57,417 bases of DNA from Candidatus Aminicenans sakinawicola JGI OTU-1 (GCA_000493965.1 AWNV01000014.1:1-57417), one strand, 5' to 3'. Counted from the first letter of the stretch, positions 16,980-26,262 are shown. Translations and numbers: made by a program. Notes: generated by a model from the sequence alone, not told the origin.

Positions 16980-17186
16980 TTAATTACCAACAATCCGTAA
17001 GCCGGCAGGGCACTTTCGGCCTTTTATGGGCTGAGGTTCCCCTTTAAAAGTGCGGCTTAAATAAGTTAAGGCTCCCTCAGCATTCCTTTTTAAATCTCCA
17101 GCAGGCATAGATTTCACTGCTGCTTTGAGTACTTTTAAGCAGTGATGTACATTTGGAGTTACTGATATCGTTTTGCTTCTAGCCAT
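16980..17186 (-). CDS. Hypothetical 68-aa basic protein before the radical SAM gene
   Basis: It starts MARSKTISVTPNVHHCLKVL and ends GRKCPAGLRIVGN. It is lysine/arginine rich, with two Cys and no membrane segment. Its ATG lies inside the end of the winged-helix/TPR gene (28-base overlap), and its stop is 45 bases before the radical SAM ATG, so all three are one unit. I recognise no family. Size and position fit a radical-SAM-modified peptide precursor, but no leader or core motif proves this, and a small regulator is equally possible. Confidence 0.5.
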   Translation of the reverse strand: MARSKTISVTPNVHHCLKVLKAAVKSMPAGDLKRNAEGALTYLSRTFKGEPQPIKGRKCPAGLRIVGN

Positions 17187-19009
17187 ATGTTTTCTCCTTG
17201 TATAATTTGTTTAAATCTATCTTCATTTCTGTAAAGATCAAAATTTCTGTCAATATTGATATATTTCCGATATTTATAAGATTCTTTCCCTACACCCGGC
17301 GTTCTGAAAATTGACTCTAAATATTTATAGCCTAACTCCTTATTTCCTAAACCCATGTATATGGAAGCCAACATCAATTTTTCATCATACTTCCTGGATT
17401 CTTTTGGCTTTATAATGTCGATTTCCTTGATTATTTTCTGAGCTTCTTCATTATTCCCTTCCTGCACTTCGATCATACCCGTATAAAACAAAGAATAGAT
17501 TTTCAAATTCAAAGGCATGTTAAACTGTTGAAATAAAGCCCTGCTTCTACCCAAATCACCCATATAATAATAAATTTCTCCCAATCTGAACTTCACCAAT
17601 AATGAAGAATCATGTCCCTCGATATAATTGCAAACTCCAATTGCTTTTGTGAAGTCTCTTTTGAGCATCAATAATTCTGCTAAATTAATATTTGTAAGCT
17701 TATAGGGAGACAGTAAAAAACTTTTTTCTTTATATTCAAACGCCTTGTCAAAATCAGCTTGATTCCCCTCTTCTCCAAATTTTATAAAGTAACAATACCC
17801 AGCTAAAGAATTTAGCCGGGGATGATAGGGATATTTTTCTATGCCTTCCTGTGCTAATTCAAGAGCAGTCGGATTCTCATTTCTATTAAAATCAAGCTCT
17901 TTTAATATGAAAATCTCACTTAATGCAGCGTAATATTCTGGAAGATCAGGAGATATTTCCTGGGCCATTTCAACCAATTCTTCTGCTTTGTCCAGCCAGT
18001 CTTTTTTGAAATCCCAGTTGAAATTCACGTAATTAACGTAGCAATGAGCCAATCCAAAATATGCAAGTGCAAAATATCTGTCAATGTTAATGGCTTCCCT
18101 GAAAAGACCTATTGCTAACTCATTTGACTCCCTGTTCCATTTTCCCGAATAAAATTTTCCCTGGAAATATAACTTCCATGGGTCATCATTTTCATCATTT
18201 ATTCTGTTTAATAAATAGTTCCCTTTCAGATAATTATCAAAAGCAATATAATCTTGGCTCGTTCCGTTATTAGATAAAAGAATCCCCTGATCCAGATCTA
18301 TTTCTAGTGTTCCGGATATCTTCTTGCATATATCCTGCTGAATATACAAGATGTCTTCTATTTTACCTTCATACTGCTCTTCCCATATACTTTTGCCGTT
18401 TTTTATTCTTACAAACTGGATATTCATCTTGATGTTTTCATCGTTTTTTTCTACTGCCCCTTTCAATAAATAATCTATATTTAATTCCTTCAGTTCTCTC
18501 CTGAAACGTTTCTTTGAATCAGGGGTGCCATCATCTCCACTCTCTGATAATAGAGGCACAATATTAAGTTTTCCTGTTTTTGAGATGTTGTCGATTAGTT
18601 CATTGCTTACGCTTTCAGCGAAATATTCATCAGATTCAGGGGAGTTTAAACTTTCAAAAGGAATAAAAGCCAATGAATAGACTACAGAAGAAGGATAGGA
18701 CGTTGTCCTTCCGGAGAAAAATGAAAATGTAAAAATTATTAAAATGAAAGCCGAAGCAAATACCAATCCACTTACTATCAATCTATTTTCAAAAATTGAC
18801 TTTTTCTGAATTTCTTTACAATTTGATCTTTCCTGTAACCACTTATCAATTTCTGATTTGTAAGCAAAAACTTTTGATTTCGGAGAATTAACATTAAAAC
18901 GATGAACAGGTAATCCTAAATCAGTCTCCCACCTCTGACATGTTCTTATATTCCTGTCAAGATATATACAAATCTCTTTCCAGGAATCCAAAATGTCTTT
19001 ATCTTTCAA
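17159..19009 (-). CDS. Membrane winged-helix/TPR regulator with TolB-like domain
   Basis: A 616-residue protein with an unusual order. Residues 1-62 are an excisionase/MerR-like helix-turn-helix (SWKEICIYLDRNIRTCQRWE, then VFAYKSEIDKWLQ). Residues about 75-98 are one membrane helix. Residues about 110-215 form a FlgO/TolB-N-like domain (LAFIPFESLNSPESDEYFAE). Residues about 280-600 are TPR helices. This layout is common in Acidobacteria and Aminicenantes and puts DNA binding inside and TPR sensing outside. The start is TTG 19009 behind GGGAAG. It leads the 68-aa ORF and radical SAM genes and may control them. Confidence 0.75.
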   Translation of the reverse strand: MKDKDILDSWKEICIYLDRNIRTCQRWETDLGLPVHRFNVNSPKSKVFAYKSEIDKWLQERSNCKEIQKKSIFENRLIVSGLVFASAFILIIFTFSFFSGRTTSYPSSVVYSLAFIPFESLNSPESDEYFAESVSNELIDNISKTGKLNIVPLLSESGDDGTPDSKKRFRRELKELNIDYLLKGAVEKNDENIKMNIQFVRIKNGKSIWEEQYEGKIEDILYIQQDICKKISGTLEIDLDQGILLSNNGTSQDYIAFDNYLKGNYLLNRINDENDDPWKLYFQGKFYSGKWNRESNELAIGLFREAINIDRYFALAYFGLAHCYVNYVNFNWDFKKDWLDKAEELVEMAQEISPDLPEYYAALSEIFILKELDFNRNENPTALELAQEGIEKYPYHPRLNSLAGYCYFIKFGEEGNQADFDKAFEYKEKSFLLSPYKLTNINLAELLMLKRDFTKAIGVCNYIEGHDSSLLVKFRLGEIYYYMGDLGRSRALFQQFNMPLNLKIYSLFYTGMIEVQEGNNEEAQKIIKEIDIIKPKESRKYDEKLMLASIYMGLGNKELGYKYLESIFRTPGVGKESYKYRKYINIDRNFDLYRNEDRFKQIIQGENIWLEAKRYQ

Positions 19010-19299
19010 TGTCTTCCCAGCAGAAATAATTTTATCAAGAATAATCTTCTTCTGTCAATTAACTTAAAGACCACTCCTTCATGGGTCACACTTTGCATCT
19101 TCGGCAAGCTGGAAATAGAATGGGTCAAGTCATGAATAATTCAGGTCAGTATGTCCATAAAATCAAAACGAATGGTTGATAAAAACGAGTTGTCCTAAGA
19201 AGAAAAAAATCCTATAATTGCTATCCTCTTAATAAACTAATTCAGCTAACTATGCATTTAAGCATAGTCAGTCAAGCTTATCTTTAAAAGGAGCTATGG

Positions 19300-19815
19300 A
19301 TGAGAAAACTAATTTGGCTTTTAATTCCATTTGTTATGTTATTCTCCCTCTGCAGTAAAGGGGAAATAGCAGAGACCGCAGGCACTGATTATACTAAGGC
19401 ACCGGACTTTACTCTCAAAGATCTCACCGGAAACACAATATCGCTATCTGACTTCAAAGGAAAGGTACTCTTTATAAATTACTGGGCAACCTGGTGCCCA
19501 CCCTGCCGTAACGAAATACCGGGCTTTATAGAAATGTACAGCCAGTACAAAGATAAGGGAATGGAGGTCATCGGGATTTCTCTGGACAGATTAAGCCCAA
19601 ATGAAATACTGGAATTTAAAGAAGAATTCAAAATAAACTATCCCATTGCAATGGCCACACAAGAAATCATAAATGACTACAGCCCCGGCAATGCAATTCC
19701 TGCAACTATAATCATTGACAAAAAAGGAAGAATAAGGCACAAGCATATTGGCTATTTAGACAAAACGACACTTGAAAATTATTTCCTTAAACTTATTGAG
19801 GAAAAGCAGCCTTAA
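19300..19815 (+). CDS. TlpA-family thiol-disulfide lipoprotein
   Basis: A 171-residue periplasmic thioredoxin. A lipobox-like LFSLC puts the lipidated Cys at 18. The TlpA/ResA core follows, with APDFTLKDLTGNTISLSDFK and active site WATWCPPCR (C66-C69), then VIGISLD and a cis-Pro region AIPATIIIDKKGRIRH. It would reduce disulfides outside the membrane, for example in cytochrome or metalloprotein assembly. AAAGGAGCT precedes the ATG. It is convergent with the MauE-rhodanese pair, which has a related redox theme. Confidence 0.88.
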   Translation: MRKLIWLLIPFVMLFSLCSKGEIAETAGTDYTKAPDFTLKDLTGNTISLSDFKGKVLFINYWATWCPPCRNEIPGFIEMYSQYKDKGMEVIGISLDRLSPNEILEFKEEFKINYPIAMATQEIINDYSPGNAIPATIIIDKKGRIRHKHIGYLDKTTLENYFLKLIEEKQP

Positions 19816-19819
19816 TCTT

Positions 19820-20272
19820 TCACCGGATATTTCTCTTCAATCTCAGCTTATTTGTTATAAGATTTTCGGCTTTAGAATATAATATTGTCACAGAAAAGAG
19901 AAAAAGTACGATATCTTCAGCCAGAAGCTTAAAATCTGCCTTACGGCTGAAATTCCCGAAACAGCCGCAGTCAACACTTATGCCCTGGGCAATCGTCACA
20001 ACAATTAAGATTATAAACCCGAAGAGAAGTACAGAGATTATGAAAGCGCTTGCACGGCGGAAAACTCCAATTATTAGAAATGCGCCACTGATCATTTCAA
20101 TCCATGGAAGAGTTACGGCCAGAAGGAACGCTATCTGCATGGGAAAGACCCTGTAATTCATTATACTCTGTGCAAATTCCAGAGGAGCTACTACTTTTAA
20201 ATATCCTGCCCATATAAATAGGCCTCCAACAGCCGTACTTAAAACAAAAATCAAGTATTTATTCCGGAACAT
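19820..20272 (-). CDS. MauE/DoxX-family redox-associated membrane protein
   Basis: A 150-residue protein with four membrane helices and the conserved VDCGCFGNFSRK motif between helices 3 and 4. The first helix has GGLFIWAGYLKVVAPLEFAQ, as in MauE/DoxX and VKOR-neighbour proteins. The family supports thiol or quinone-linked redox steps in the membrane. It overlaps the end of the rhodanese gene by 14 bases, so the two are translated together. Role in this organism is inferred from family only. Confidence 0.8.
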   Translation of the reverse strand: MFRNKYLIFVLSTAVGGLFIWAGYLKVVAPLEFAQSIMNYRVFPMQIAFLLAVTLPWIEMISGAFLIIGVFRRASAFIISVLLFGFIILIVVTIAQGISVDCGCFGNFSRKADFKLLAEDIVLFLFSVTILYSKAENLITNKLRLKRNIR

Positions 20273-20750
20273 TTTTCCCTTCTATTGGAAGCCCTGCTTC
20301 AGACCAATCACGCCAGCCCCCGAAAAAAACTCTTATATCCGCAAATAAGAATTCATGTAAAAGCTTTGCCAGCAGGATGCTCGACTGGCATTCGCTTCCA
20401 TCACAGTAAATAACTAATGTTTCTTCACGAGGATAATCAATCTTCTTCAGAAGGCTATCGATATCATCTCCTTCATAAGGGATATTTATTGCCCCAAGAA
20501 TATGGCCTGCATCATACAGCACGGCCTCCCTGCTATCGACAAAAAGCGCTGAACGCGCATTGAAAAGCGATTCCGCCTCTCCCAGGGAGATAAATGCAAT
20601 ATTAGGATACTCCTCAGACGAGACAAAACTCAGGTTGTATTCCCCCTTCAAAAATTTTTTTATCAAAGGAACATTAGTCCCTATTCCAATGATCGAGCCA
20701 AACACAACAATAAGGAGGACCTGGGTGAAAAATTTTTTATCAAACATCAA
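20259..20750 (-). CDS. Membrane-anchored rhodanese-like protein
   Basis: A 163-residue protein with an N-terminal anchor (about 8-30) and one rhodanese domain: ALFVDSREAVLYDAGHILGA, then the active loop YCDGSECQSS (Cys116, Cys121) and VFFGGWRDWSEAGLPIEG. The loop carries a Cys at the catalytic position, so sulfur transfer is possible, although many such proteins bind rather than transfer. It heads a two-gene unit with the MauE-like protein and lies just after the DUF1573 gene, all leftward. Confidence 0.82.
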   Translation of the reverse strand: MMFDKKFFTQVLLIVVFGSIIGIGTNVPLIKKFLKGEYNLSFVSSEEYPNIAFISLGEAESLFNARSALFVDSREAVLYDAGHILGAINIPYEGDDIDSLLKKIDYPREETLVIYCDGSECQSSILLAKLLHEFLFADIRVFFGGWRDWSEAGLPIEGKNVPE

Positions 20751-20787
20751 GAAATTTTAATTCTGTCAGTATAACCAGAATCATCTA

Positions 20788-21579
20788 TCATATATTCTCA
20801 TTGAGAATATTTTTATACTTATTTAAAAGCTTCTTCAACTGCTCCTTGGAAACAATATACCCGCTGATATAGACGGAAAGGCTTGGACGCCTTGGGTCAT
20901 TGCAATGAAGCAATAAATACTCTCTCAAGATGCCCGGTTTATCGAGTGGAGGAAGTTTGACTCTAATTTTAGTTTCTTTACCAGGAGCAATTTTCAAGTC
21001 GGCTGTAATGTTATTGTCCCCCTGAAAAAACACAGCCTCTTTGTGTTGAAGAGATACAATCAACTCTCTCTCTCCACTATTGCTTATTTTGAATCTCGTC
21101 TGAATTTCTTCTGTTTCAAGAATCAACCCCAGATCAATACTGTATCGGTCCAGGTTGATCTTTGGACTGGGGGGGACTTCAATATCCGCAGCAATCATCA
21201 AGCTTATCCGCACATGTTCTTTATCGTCTGTCTCTACATATATATATTTTTTTACAAATCCTGTATAACCTTTAGTACGAAACGTTACTTTAAGTTCCCC
21301 TTTCTGGCCTGGAGCAATCTCTTTAGCAGAGACTAAAGCTGCAGTACACCCGCAGGAAGTCCTGACTCTCTTGATATTAAGCGAGGCATCACCAGTATTA
21401 TAAAAATTAAAAACATGGCTGAGAACTTTTCCCTCTTTTGTCTTTCCAAAATCCCATGTCATTTCATCAAACTTGATTCTCGGCCCCTTTACAGCAAAAA
21501 TAATATTCCCAGAGCACAAAAAACACAGGCATAAAAGCAAAATACTAAATTTTATTCCGGGCACTAGGCTCACTTTCAT
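20788..21579 (-). CDS. Exported DUF1573 protein
   Basis: A 263-residue protein with a signal peptide (about 10-29). The DUF1573 repeat has WDFGKTKEGKVLSHVFNFYN, a NIKRVRTSCGCTAA motif with the conserved CGC, and a second Ig-like strand set from about 145 (LDRYSIDLGLILETEEIQ). The family is periplasmic or surface-located and of unknown role. GGAGAGGAC precedes the ATG. The 38-base gap to the rhodanese gene allows a shared transcript. Confidence 0.8.
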   Translation of the reverse strand: MKVSLVPGIKFSILLLCLCFLCSGNIIFAVKGPRIKFDEMTWDFGKTKEGKVLSHVFNFYNTGDASLNIKRVRTSCGCTAALVSAKEIAPGQKGELKVTFRTKGYTGFVKKYIYVETDDKEHVRISLMIAADIEVPPSPKINLDRYSIDLGLILETEEIQTRFKISNSGERELIVSLQHKEAVFFQGDNNITADLKIAPGKETKIRVKLPPLDKPGILREYLLLHCNDPRRPSLSVYISGYIVSKEQLKKLLNKYKNILNENI

Positions 21580-21814
21580 AGTCCTCTCCTTTAAGATTCT
21601 ATGTTAGCACTTATTCTGAATTGAAAGCAAACCTCGCTAGGAATAAATAATAGCAAGATTAAAATAGTACAGCGGGTTAGCTCACTCATATTAAAGGTTG
21701 TTATGACAGTATTCCTTTCGGAAACCGAAGTAAGCCCTTCAAGGGTATCCAAAACATGTAAAGGCAAAAAGATATCTCTGTAAGAATCCAGGTTGGTCAG
21801 TTACCAACGACTGG

Positions 21815-23299
21815 TCACCGTCTTGTCAATTTAATTCCAAAAACCACAATCCCAACTAGAAGTCCGATTAAAAGGAGAACCAGCACAGTAATGCCAAAGA
21901 CATTAGTTTTGGCACTGATGTGAACCCGAACAATTTTATCTTCTGACTCTACTCTTCGATTGTCAGCTATACACTCAGTTTTTATTTTCGGCTCATAATC
22001 ACCAACAGAGACATCCTCCGGTGGAATGAAGTCAATATTAACGATTTCTTCCTTGTTCTGTGCTAGAGAAGCAATCAAATCAGGCTTTATTTCGGCACGC
22101 CAGTTTAAAGGCAAATCTGTATATATTCTGATATTATTCAGCAGCCTTGTTCCTGTGTTTTTAATTCTTACTTCCATATTCACATTTTCACTAACCCTTA
22201 TCTCGTGATAAAGGTTCAGGGCCTGGATTTCTATTTTTCCCACCCCTCTTGGAACGAGTTCCAGTTTAACGTTCCCAACCTTCAATTCTTCAAGTTTTTT
22301 AGCATCGACGAACCTATCGTCCGAACGTATTTCTTCAAGCTTTGCAAATTGGTCACTGTCAAGTGCAAGAGCAATAAATTCAATAGGCTTGTCAATAACT
22401 ACCTGTTCATCTTCATTCTTGGGAACATAGAGTCTCAAAGAAAGTTTCATAGAGGTTACCCCTTCTGTGAATTTTATCTGCGAAAGACGCGCCTGTGTCT
22501 TGGGGTCTACAAATTCATAGGTGATTTGGGTGGGAAGATTTACGATTTGAAGCCTAAAAATATTTGCCTCGCCGCTGAATTTTTCTAATGACAAATCATA
22601 AGTTGCCTGGCTTTCTAAATCCGCTTCCTGGGAGAACTGAGCGGAATTCACTGTGACAATGTTTGCGCTTAATCCCTTTTGCAAGTATACCGAAGTCGTC
22701 TCACTCTTTGCTGCATAAAAAACATTCACATCCAGGTTCTCTACATCTTTCAACAACTTAAAAGTCGTCTGCCTCTCCTCTTCTAGTGGCAAAGATGAAA
22801 TTCGCTTCTCATAAGGATCTGATATGATTTTTCCTTCAGATCTTAAAGAAACATAGACATTTTTTACTTCCTTAAGGAAGTCCAATGGAAACAGGTCTTC
22901 TGCTTTAATATTTAATTTAGCAAGTTCTTTTAGTTCTTTGGAAGAATACCGAAGAGTGACTCGAACATATTTTTTACCGGCTTTATCCTGGTATTTCACG
23001 GCACTTGCAACGGAAATCCTTGCCTCACTTCCCATAAAATTTATCAAAGCTTGTTGATAGCTGACCTGAGCTTGAAGATAGGACGTCCGAGTCCGGGCAA
23101 AATCCTCCTCTGAAATCAAGCCTTCTTCCTTCAGCTTCAAGGCCCTGTCAAAATCCCCTTTCATCTGTTCCAAATTAAGCTGTGCTTTTTTCAGTGTTAA
23201 AAGCTTCACCGTCTGCGATTCCTGGGAGTGAAGAAAATTAAAGCAGAAGAATACCGTAAGAATAATCGCAAAGATTTTTATATCTCTTCTCATTGTCAT
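21815..23299 (-). CDS. Secreted NEW3-like protein with C-terminal membrane anchor
   Basis: A 494-residue protein. It has a signal peptide (about 6-26), then a helical, coiled-coil segment (about 30-90) resembling the hairpins of outer-membrane efflux partners (LKEEGLISEEDFARTRTSYL). Beta-rich domains follow, and at about 380-455 there is a NEW3-type domain (VNMEVRIKNTGTRLLNNIRI, then VGDYEPKIKTECIADN). A final helix (about 467-488) is followed by LTRR. The topology suggests a large extracytoplasmic protein tethered by its tail. Such proteins are sometimes neighbours of ABC exporters, but none is adjacent here. Confidence 0.6.
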   Translation of the reverse strand: MTMRRDIKIFAIILTVFFCFNFLHSQESQTVKLLTLKKAQLNLEQMKGDFDRALKLKEEGLISEEDFARTRTSYLQAQVSYQQALINFMGSEARISVASAVKYQDKAGKKYVRVTLRYSSKELKELAKLNIKAEDLFPLDFLKEVKNVYVSLRSEGKIISDPYEKRISSLPLEEERQTTFKLLKDVENLDVNVFYAAKSETTSVYLQKGLSANIVTVNSAQFSQEADLESQATYDLSLEKFSGEANIFRLQIVNLPTQITYEFVDPKTQARLSQIKFTEGVTSMKLSLRLYVPKNEDEQVVIDKPIEFIALALDSDQFAKLEEIRSDDRFVDAKKLEELKVGNVKLELVPRGVGKIEIQALNLYHEIRVSENVNMEVRIKNTGTRLLNNIRIYTDLPLNWRAEIKPDLIASLAQNKEEIVNIDFIPPEDVSVGDYEPKIKTECIADNRRVESEDKIVRVHISAKTNVFGITVLVLLLIGLLVGIVVFGIKLTRR

Positions 23300-23537
23300 G
23301 TCTCCTCAAAAAAGAGTAGTCTTTGACATTTTTACATTTTTCAGGAAACTTTTATATAGCAAATATCATACAAATCATGGCTATTCATCAGTCCCAATCA
23401 GGAATCTGCTTCTAGTATAATTTATTAGCATCTGAAGTGTATGTAAAGCTTTATACAAAAATGAACGTTCTGCCACAAGAGAGTTGACGGCTATATCCGA
23501 TTAGATTAATATATTTATTGGCACAAAGGAGCATCCA

Positions 23538-24167
23538 ATGAAAAAAATCTATATGTCATTCATCATATTGATAACATTTATCTCATTGTTTGGAATATCC
23601 TACTCCTTTTCAGCATATCAGACCGAAACTCCAAAAGCCGAACTGCCGGTTTTAATAACTTCCTGCGGACAGAGTCCTGGAGCTACTATGTTCAAAGTCT
23701 TCTTCATGAAGTTGAAATTCGAATGCAAGCCTAAAGCCTATGAAGTTAATATGCTGGCCAGTGCCGAAGATTTAAAAAGACAGGAGGAGTCGGGCTTTCC
23801 ATATAAATCACTGATTATCGTTATGGGATCAAGCCTTAAAGGAATGGGGGCTGCAGGTATTTCTATTGACAACGAACTGGACAGGATCGCTGAGTTAATC
23901 GAAGAAGCACACCGTCAGAGCATCACAATTATCGGAGCTCACATCGAAGGAATGAAAAGGAGAGCTCAGGGGGCTTCTGTGGGAGACAATACGGATGAAC
24001 TAAGTATTGATGCCGTAGCTCCAAACAGTGACTTTTTAATCATCAATAAAAACGGAAATACTGACGGACGTTTTACATCCATCTCAAACGCAAAGAACAT
24101 TCCTATGATCGAAGTAGAAAAAAACCTTGACCTCCTCACCGAAATAGAGAAAATATTCAAAAATTAA
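23538..24167 (+). CDS. Exported DUF6305-like protein of the poly-gamma-glutamate region
   Basis: A 209-residue protein with a signal segment (about 5-26). The core begins LPVLITSCGQSPGATMFKVF and continues with LIIVMGSSLKGMGAAGISID and ITIIGAHIEGMKRRAQG, a Rossmann-like alternation. I associate this pattern with DUF6305 proteins, which occur in poly-gamma-glutamate gene sets lacking PgsA. AAAGGAGC lies before the ATG. It is first in a rightward operon of five genes facing pgsB-pgsC-pgsW. The binding of a small ligand is possible, but no function is known. Confidence 0.65.
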   Translation: MKKIYMSFIILITFISLFGISYSFSAYQTETPKAELPVLITSCGQSPGATMFKVFFMKLKFECKPKAYEVNMLASAEDLKRQEESGFPYKSLIIVMGSSLKGMGAAGISIDNELDRIAELIEEAHRQSITIIGAHIEGMKRRAQGASVGDNTDELSIDAVAPNSDFLIINKNGNTDGRFTSISNAKNIPMIEVEKNLDLLTEIEKIFKN

Positions 24168-24180
24168 AAGGTTAATCTAT

Positions 24181-24753
24181 ATGTATTCAATTACTCTTGC
24201 AGCTATAGTAAGCATACTCCTTCTTCTTTCTTCAATCTGGCTGCTGGTAATCCTTCTCAGGAGACAAAATGAATATATATTCCGCGCTCTGTTAGTCTTC
24301 CTTTTTTTTCTATCTGCCTTGATTTATCTTCAAAAAAGTGAATCCAGAAAACTGACATTGTATAATATAAAAAATAAAATTCTTCCGGAAAGAACACAGA
24401 TTTACAATTATCATATTGAAAAAAGCGATACTTCTCAAAGTAAATTCACACGATATGTATTTGATGACCCAAGACCCGAACTTAAACTTACTATAGATGA
24501 CTCAGGACAATATTTTAATATGGAGAACGTCTCTTCCTTAAATAAAGTATTGAAGCATTTAAATCTGCCTAAAGTATCTTCAGGTGTTCCAGAGCTTTCA
24601 TCAATTACAGGCTCGAAATATGACATGCATTGTTACAGGTGGGACAATTACCAGCCGGGCATCTTAATTGTAGACTCGACACTCTGCAGATATAAACCCA
24701 CTCTTAAAACTTATAACGGCATTTCGGTTATAACCATAACAAAAAGATACTGA
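24181..24753 (+). CDS. Membrane-anchored hypothetical protein, 190 aa
   Basis: Two N-terminal membrane helices (about 5-25 and 36-52) are followed by a soluble domain of about 130 residues with charged beta/alpha character (YVFDDPRPELKLTIDDSGQY). No family was recognised. It starts 13 bases after the DUF6305-like gene and ends 4 bases before the permease gene, so it belongs to the same operon. Its conservation in other poly-gamma-glutamate regions would be informative. Confidence 0.6.
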   Translation: MYSITLAAIVSILLLLSSIWLLVILLRRQNEYIFRALLVFLFFLSALIYLQKSESRKLTLYNIKNKILPERTQIYNYHIEKSDTSQSKFTRYVFDDPRPELKLTIDDSGQYFNMENVSSLNKVLKHLNLPKVSSGVPELSSITGSKYDMHCYRWDNYQPGILIVDSTLCRYKPTLKTYNGISVITITKRY

Positions 24754-24757
24754 TAAT

Positions 24758-26044
24758 ATGACCGCTTCTCCAGAAATCGTTCTAGCGGTGATGATACTGA
24801 CATACATCGCAGTAAAATCCTTAAAAATATCAACAGAAATTTCCCTGTTTATGGCTGCAATCACAGGAGGCCTTATAGGAGGAGCCGGCATTCCAGCAAG
24901 GCATATCGTAGAAGGAGCATTTACCTACCTGGATATAATTCTTATTTTCATTACAGCGACCATATTCATGAACTTTCTCAAAGAATCAGGTGGAGTCGCC
25001 TTTGTAGTTAGAAGAATACTCTCCAGATTCCACCGCCGGAAAGTCATTCTGTTCGTTTTAATCACACTTCTTCTTCTAATCCCTGGCGCTTTGACCGGCG
25101 CAGGCAGTGTAACTGTCTTGATAACAGGGGGCATGATTGCTATTGTTCTGAACTATATGGGAATTTCCAAACCCAAAACAGCAGCGATAATCTTCATCCT
25201 GGCAGGTCTAAGCGCAGCCGCACCTCCAGTGAGCCTCTGGGCAATGCTCACTGCTGCCGGAGTAAATATGCCCTACGTGGGATTTTTTCTTCCTCTTCTC
25301 ATTCCCTGTGTTTTTCTCTCATTGATTACAATCTTCATCCTGGGCTGGAAAGCAAAACCTGTCGATTTGGAAAAAGCTTTAAAAGAACTTCCGGAAGCCC
25401 CTTCCAAAATGAACTGGATCCGTGTATCCGCCCCTTTTTTTGTCTTTATTCTTTTGGTAGCCGCAGGAAGAGTCTGGCCTCATACCCTCCCTGTTATCGG
25501 GCTGTCTATGATGTTTGTTGTATCTGCACTAATGAGTTTTTCCCTCTCTCCTATAAAATTCAATATCTTGAAGATTTCCAGGGATACCGTTCACCAACTT
25601 CTTCCCTTAATAGGAACATTAACCTGTGTCGGGATACTAGTTCAAATCATGACCTTGACTGGTGTTCGGGGATTGATTGCCATTACAATCGTAACGCTTC
25701 CTGTTACCATAGTGATTCTTTCCTTCTCTTTTGTCCTGCCCGTTTCCGAAGCTGTTCTCATGTGGGGTGCTGCTCCGGTCCTCGGTGTTCCACTGGTTCT
25801 GCTTTTTAATACAATCGGACTTAACCCGATCATAGCGCTTGCAGGGATGAGCATAATCTGGCCCCTGGGTGACGCACTACCCCCAACAGCAATCATAGGC
25901 CGCCTAACAAAGGAAATCACTTCAATGGAAGAACCATATTCACAGCTTTTAAAACACTGCATCATACCCGGCATCATTATCATAACTGCAGGGATTTTAA
26001 TAATATTTTTTAGCAAAGAGCTGAGTTTTTTAACCCTTTTATGA
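24758..26044 (+). CDS. Large membrane permease, TRAP-DctM/ion-transporter-like
   Basis: A 428-residue protein with about eleven membrane helices. It shows the internal two-fold pattern of DctM/SLC13-type carriers: PGALTGAGSVTVLITGGMIA with small residues in the first re-entrant region, AGLSAAAPPVSLWAML, and near the end AGMSIIWPLGDALPPTAI. TRAP small subunit and binding protein are absent. It is placed between the unknown membrane protein and the small peptide gene of the poly-gamma-glutamate region, so it might move glutamate, its polymer precursor or a counter-ion. That is inference. Confidence 0.65.
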   Translation: MTASPEIVLAVMILTYIAVKSLKISTEISLFMAAITGGLIGGAGIPARHIVEGAFTYLDIILIFITATIFMNFLKESGGVAFVVRRILSRFHRRKVILFVLITLLLLIPGALTGAGSVTVLITGGMIAIVLNYMGISKPKTAAIIFILAGLSAAAPPVSLWAMLTAAGVNMPYVGFFLPLLIPCVFLSLITIFILGWKAKPVDLEKALKELPEAPSKMNWIRVSAPFFVFILLVAAGRVWPHTLPVIGLSMMFVVSALMSFSLSPIKFNILKISRDTVHQLLPLIGTLTCVGILVQIMTLTGVRGLIAITIVTLPVTIVILSFSFVLPVSEAVLMWGAAPVLGVPLVLLFNTIGLNPIIALAGMSIIWPLGDALPPTAIIGRLTKEITSMEEPYSQLLKHCIIPGIIIITAGILIIFFSKELSFLTLL

Positions 26045-26102
26045 TGATAAAAACACGCGGAAAAATCTCTGGGTCTTCACTTTTATGGGAGAATCATTTC
26101 CA

Positions 26103-26252
26103 ATGATAATCACAATACTATATTATCTTCTGACAGGATATATTTGTATTCTCATGACATGGAACCTTATAAAGAGTAAAAAATGGCAGGAAGAAGTTCT
26201 TTATATACTCATTCTCATGCCTTTTCTCCTTAGATTGTTCCGTTTGAAATAG
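26103..26252 (+). CDS. 49-aa membrane peptide in the poly-gamma-glutamate operon
   Basis: It reads MIITILYYLLTGYICILMTW, then NLIKSKKWQEEVLYILILMP, ending FRLK. Two hydrophobic helices are separated by a short charged loop (KSKKWQEE). It fills the gap between the permease and the desuccinylase-like gene (10 bases to the next ATG) in the same direction. GGGAG lies 10 or so bases before the ATG. Small membrane proteins (PgsE/CapE) occur in known poly-gamma-glutamate operons, but this one is not obviously similar to them. Confidence 0.5.
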   Translation: MIITILYYLLTGYICILMTWNLIKSKKWQEEVLYILILMPFLLRLFRLK

Positions 26253-26262
26253 AGAAAAAAAA

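Noticed and set aside
19090..19110. TGGGTCACACTTTGCA as a third sigma54 site upstream of the TlpA gene
   Set aside because: GG-GC spacing fits, but the -24 box is TGGGTC rather than TGGCAC, and it is about 190 bases from the gene. Too weak.
23515..23537. TTGGCACAAAGGAGCA before the DUF6305-like gene as a sigma54 promoter
   Set aside because: Spacing between GG and GC is one base short, and the sequence is the ribosome site of the gene.
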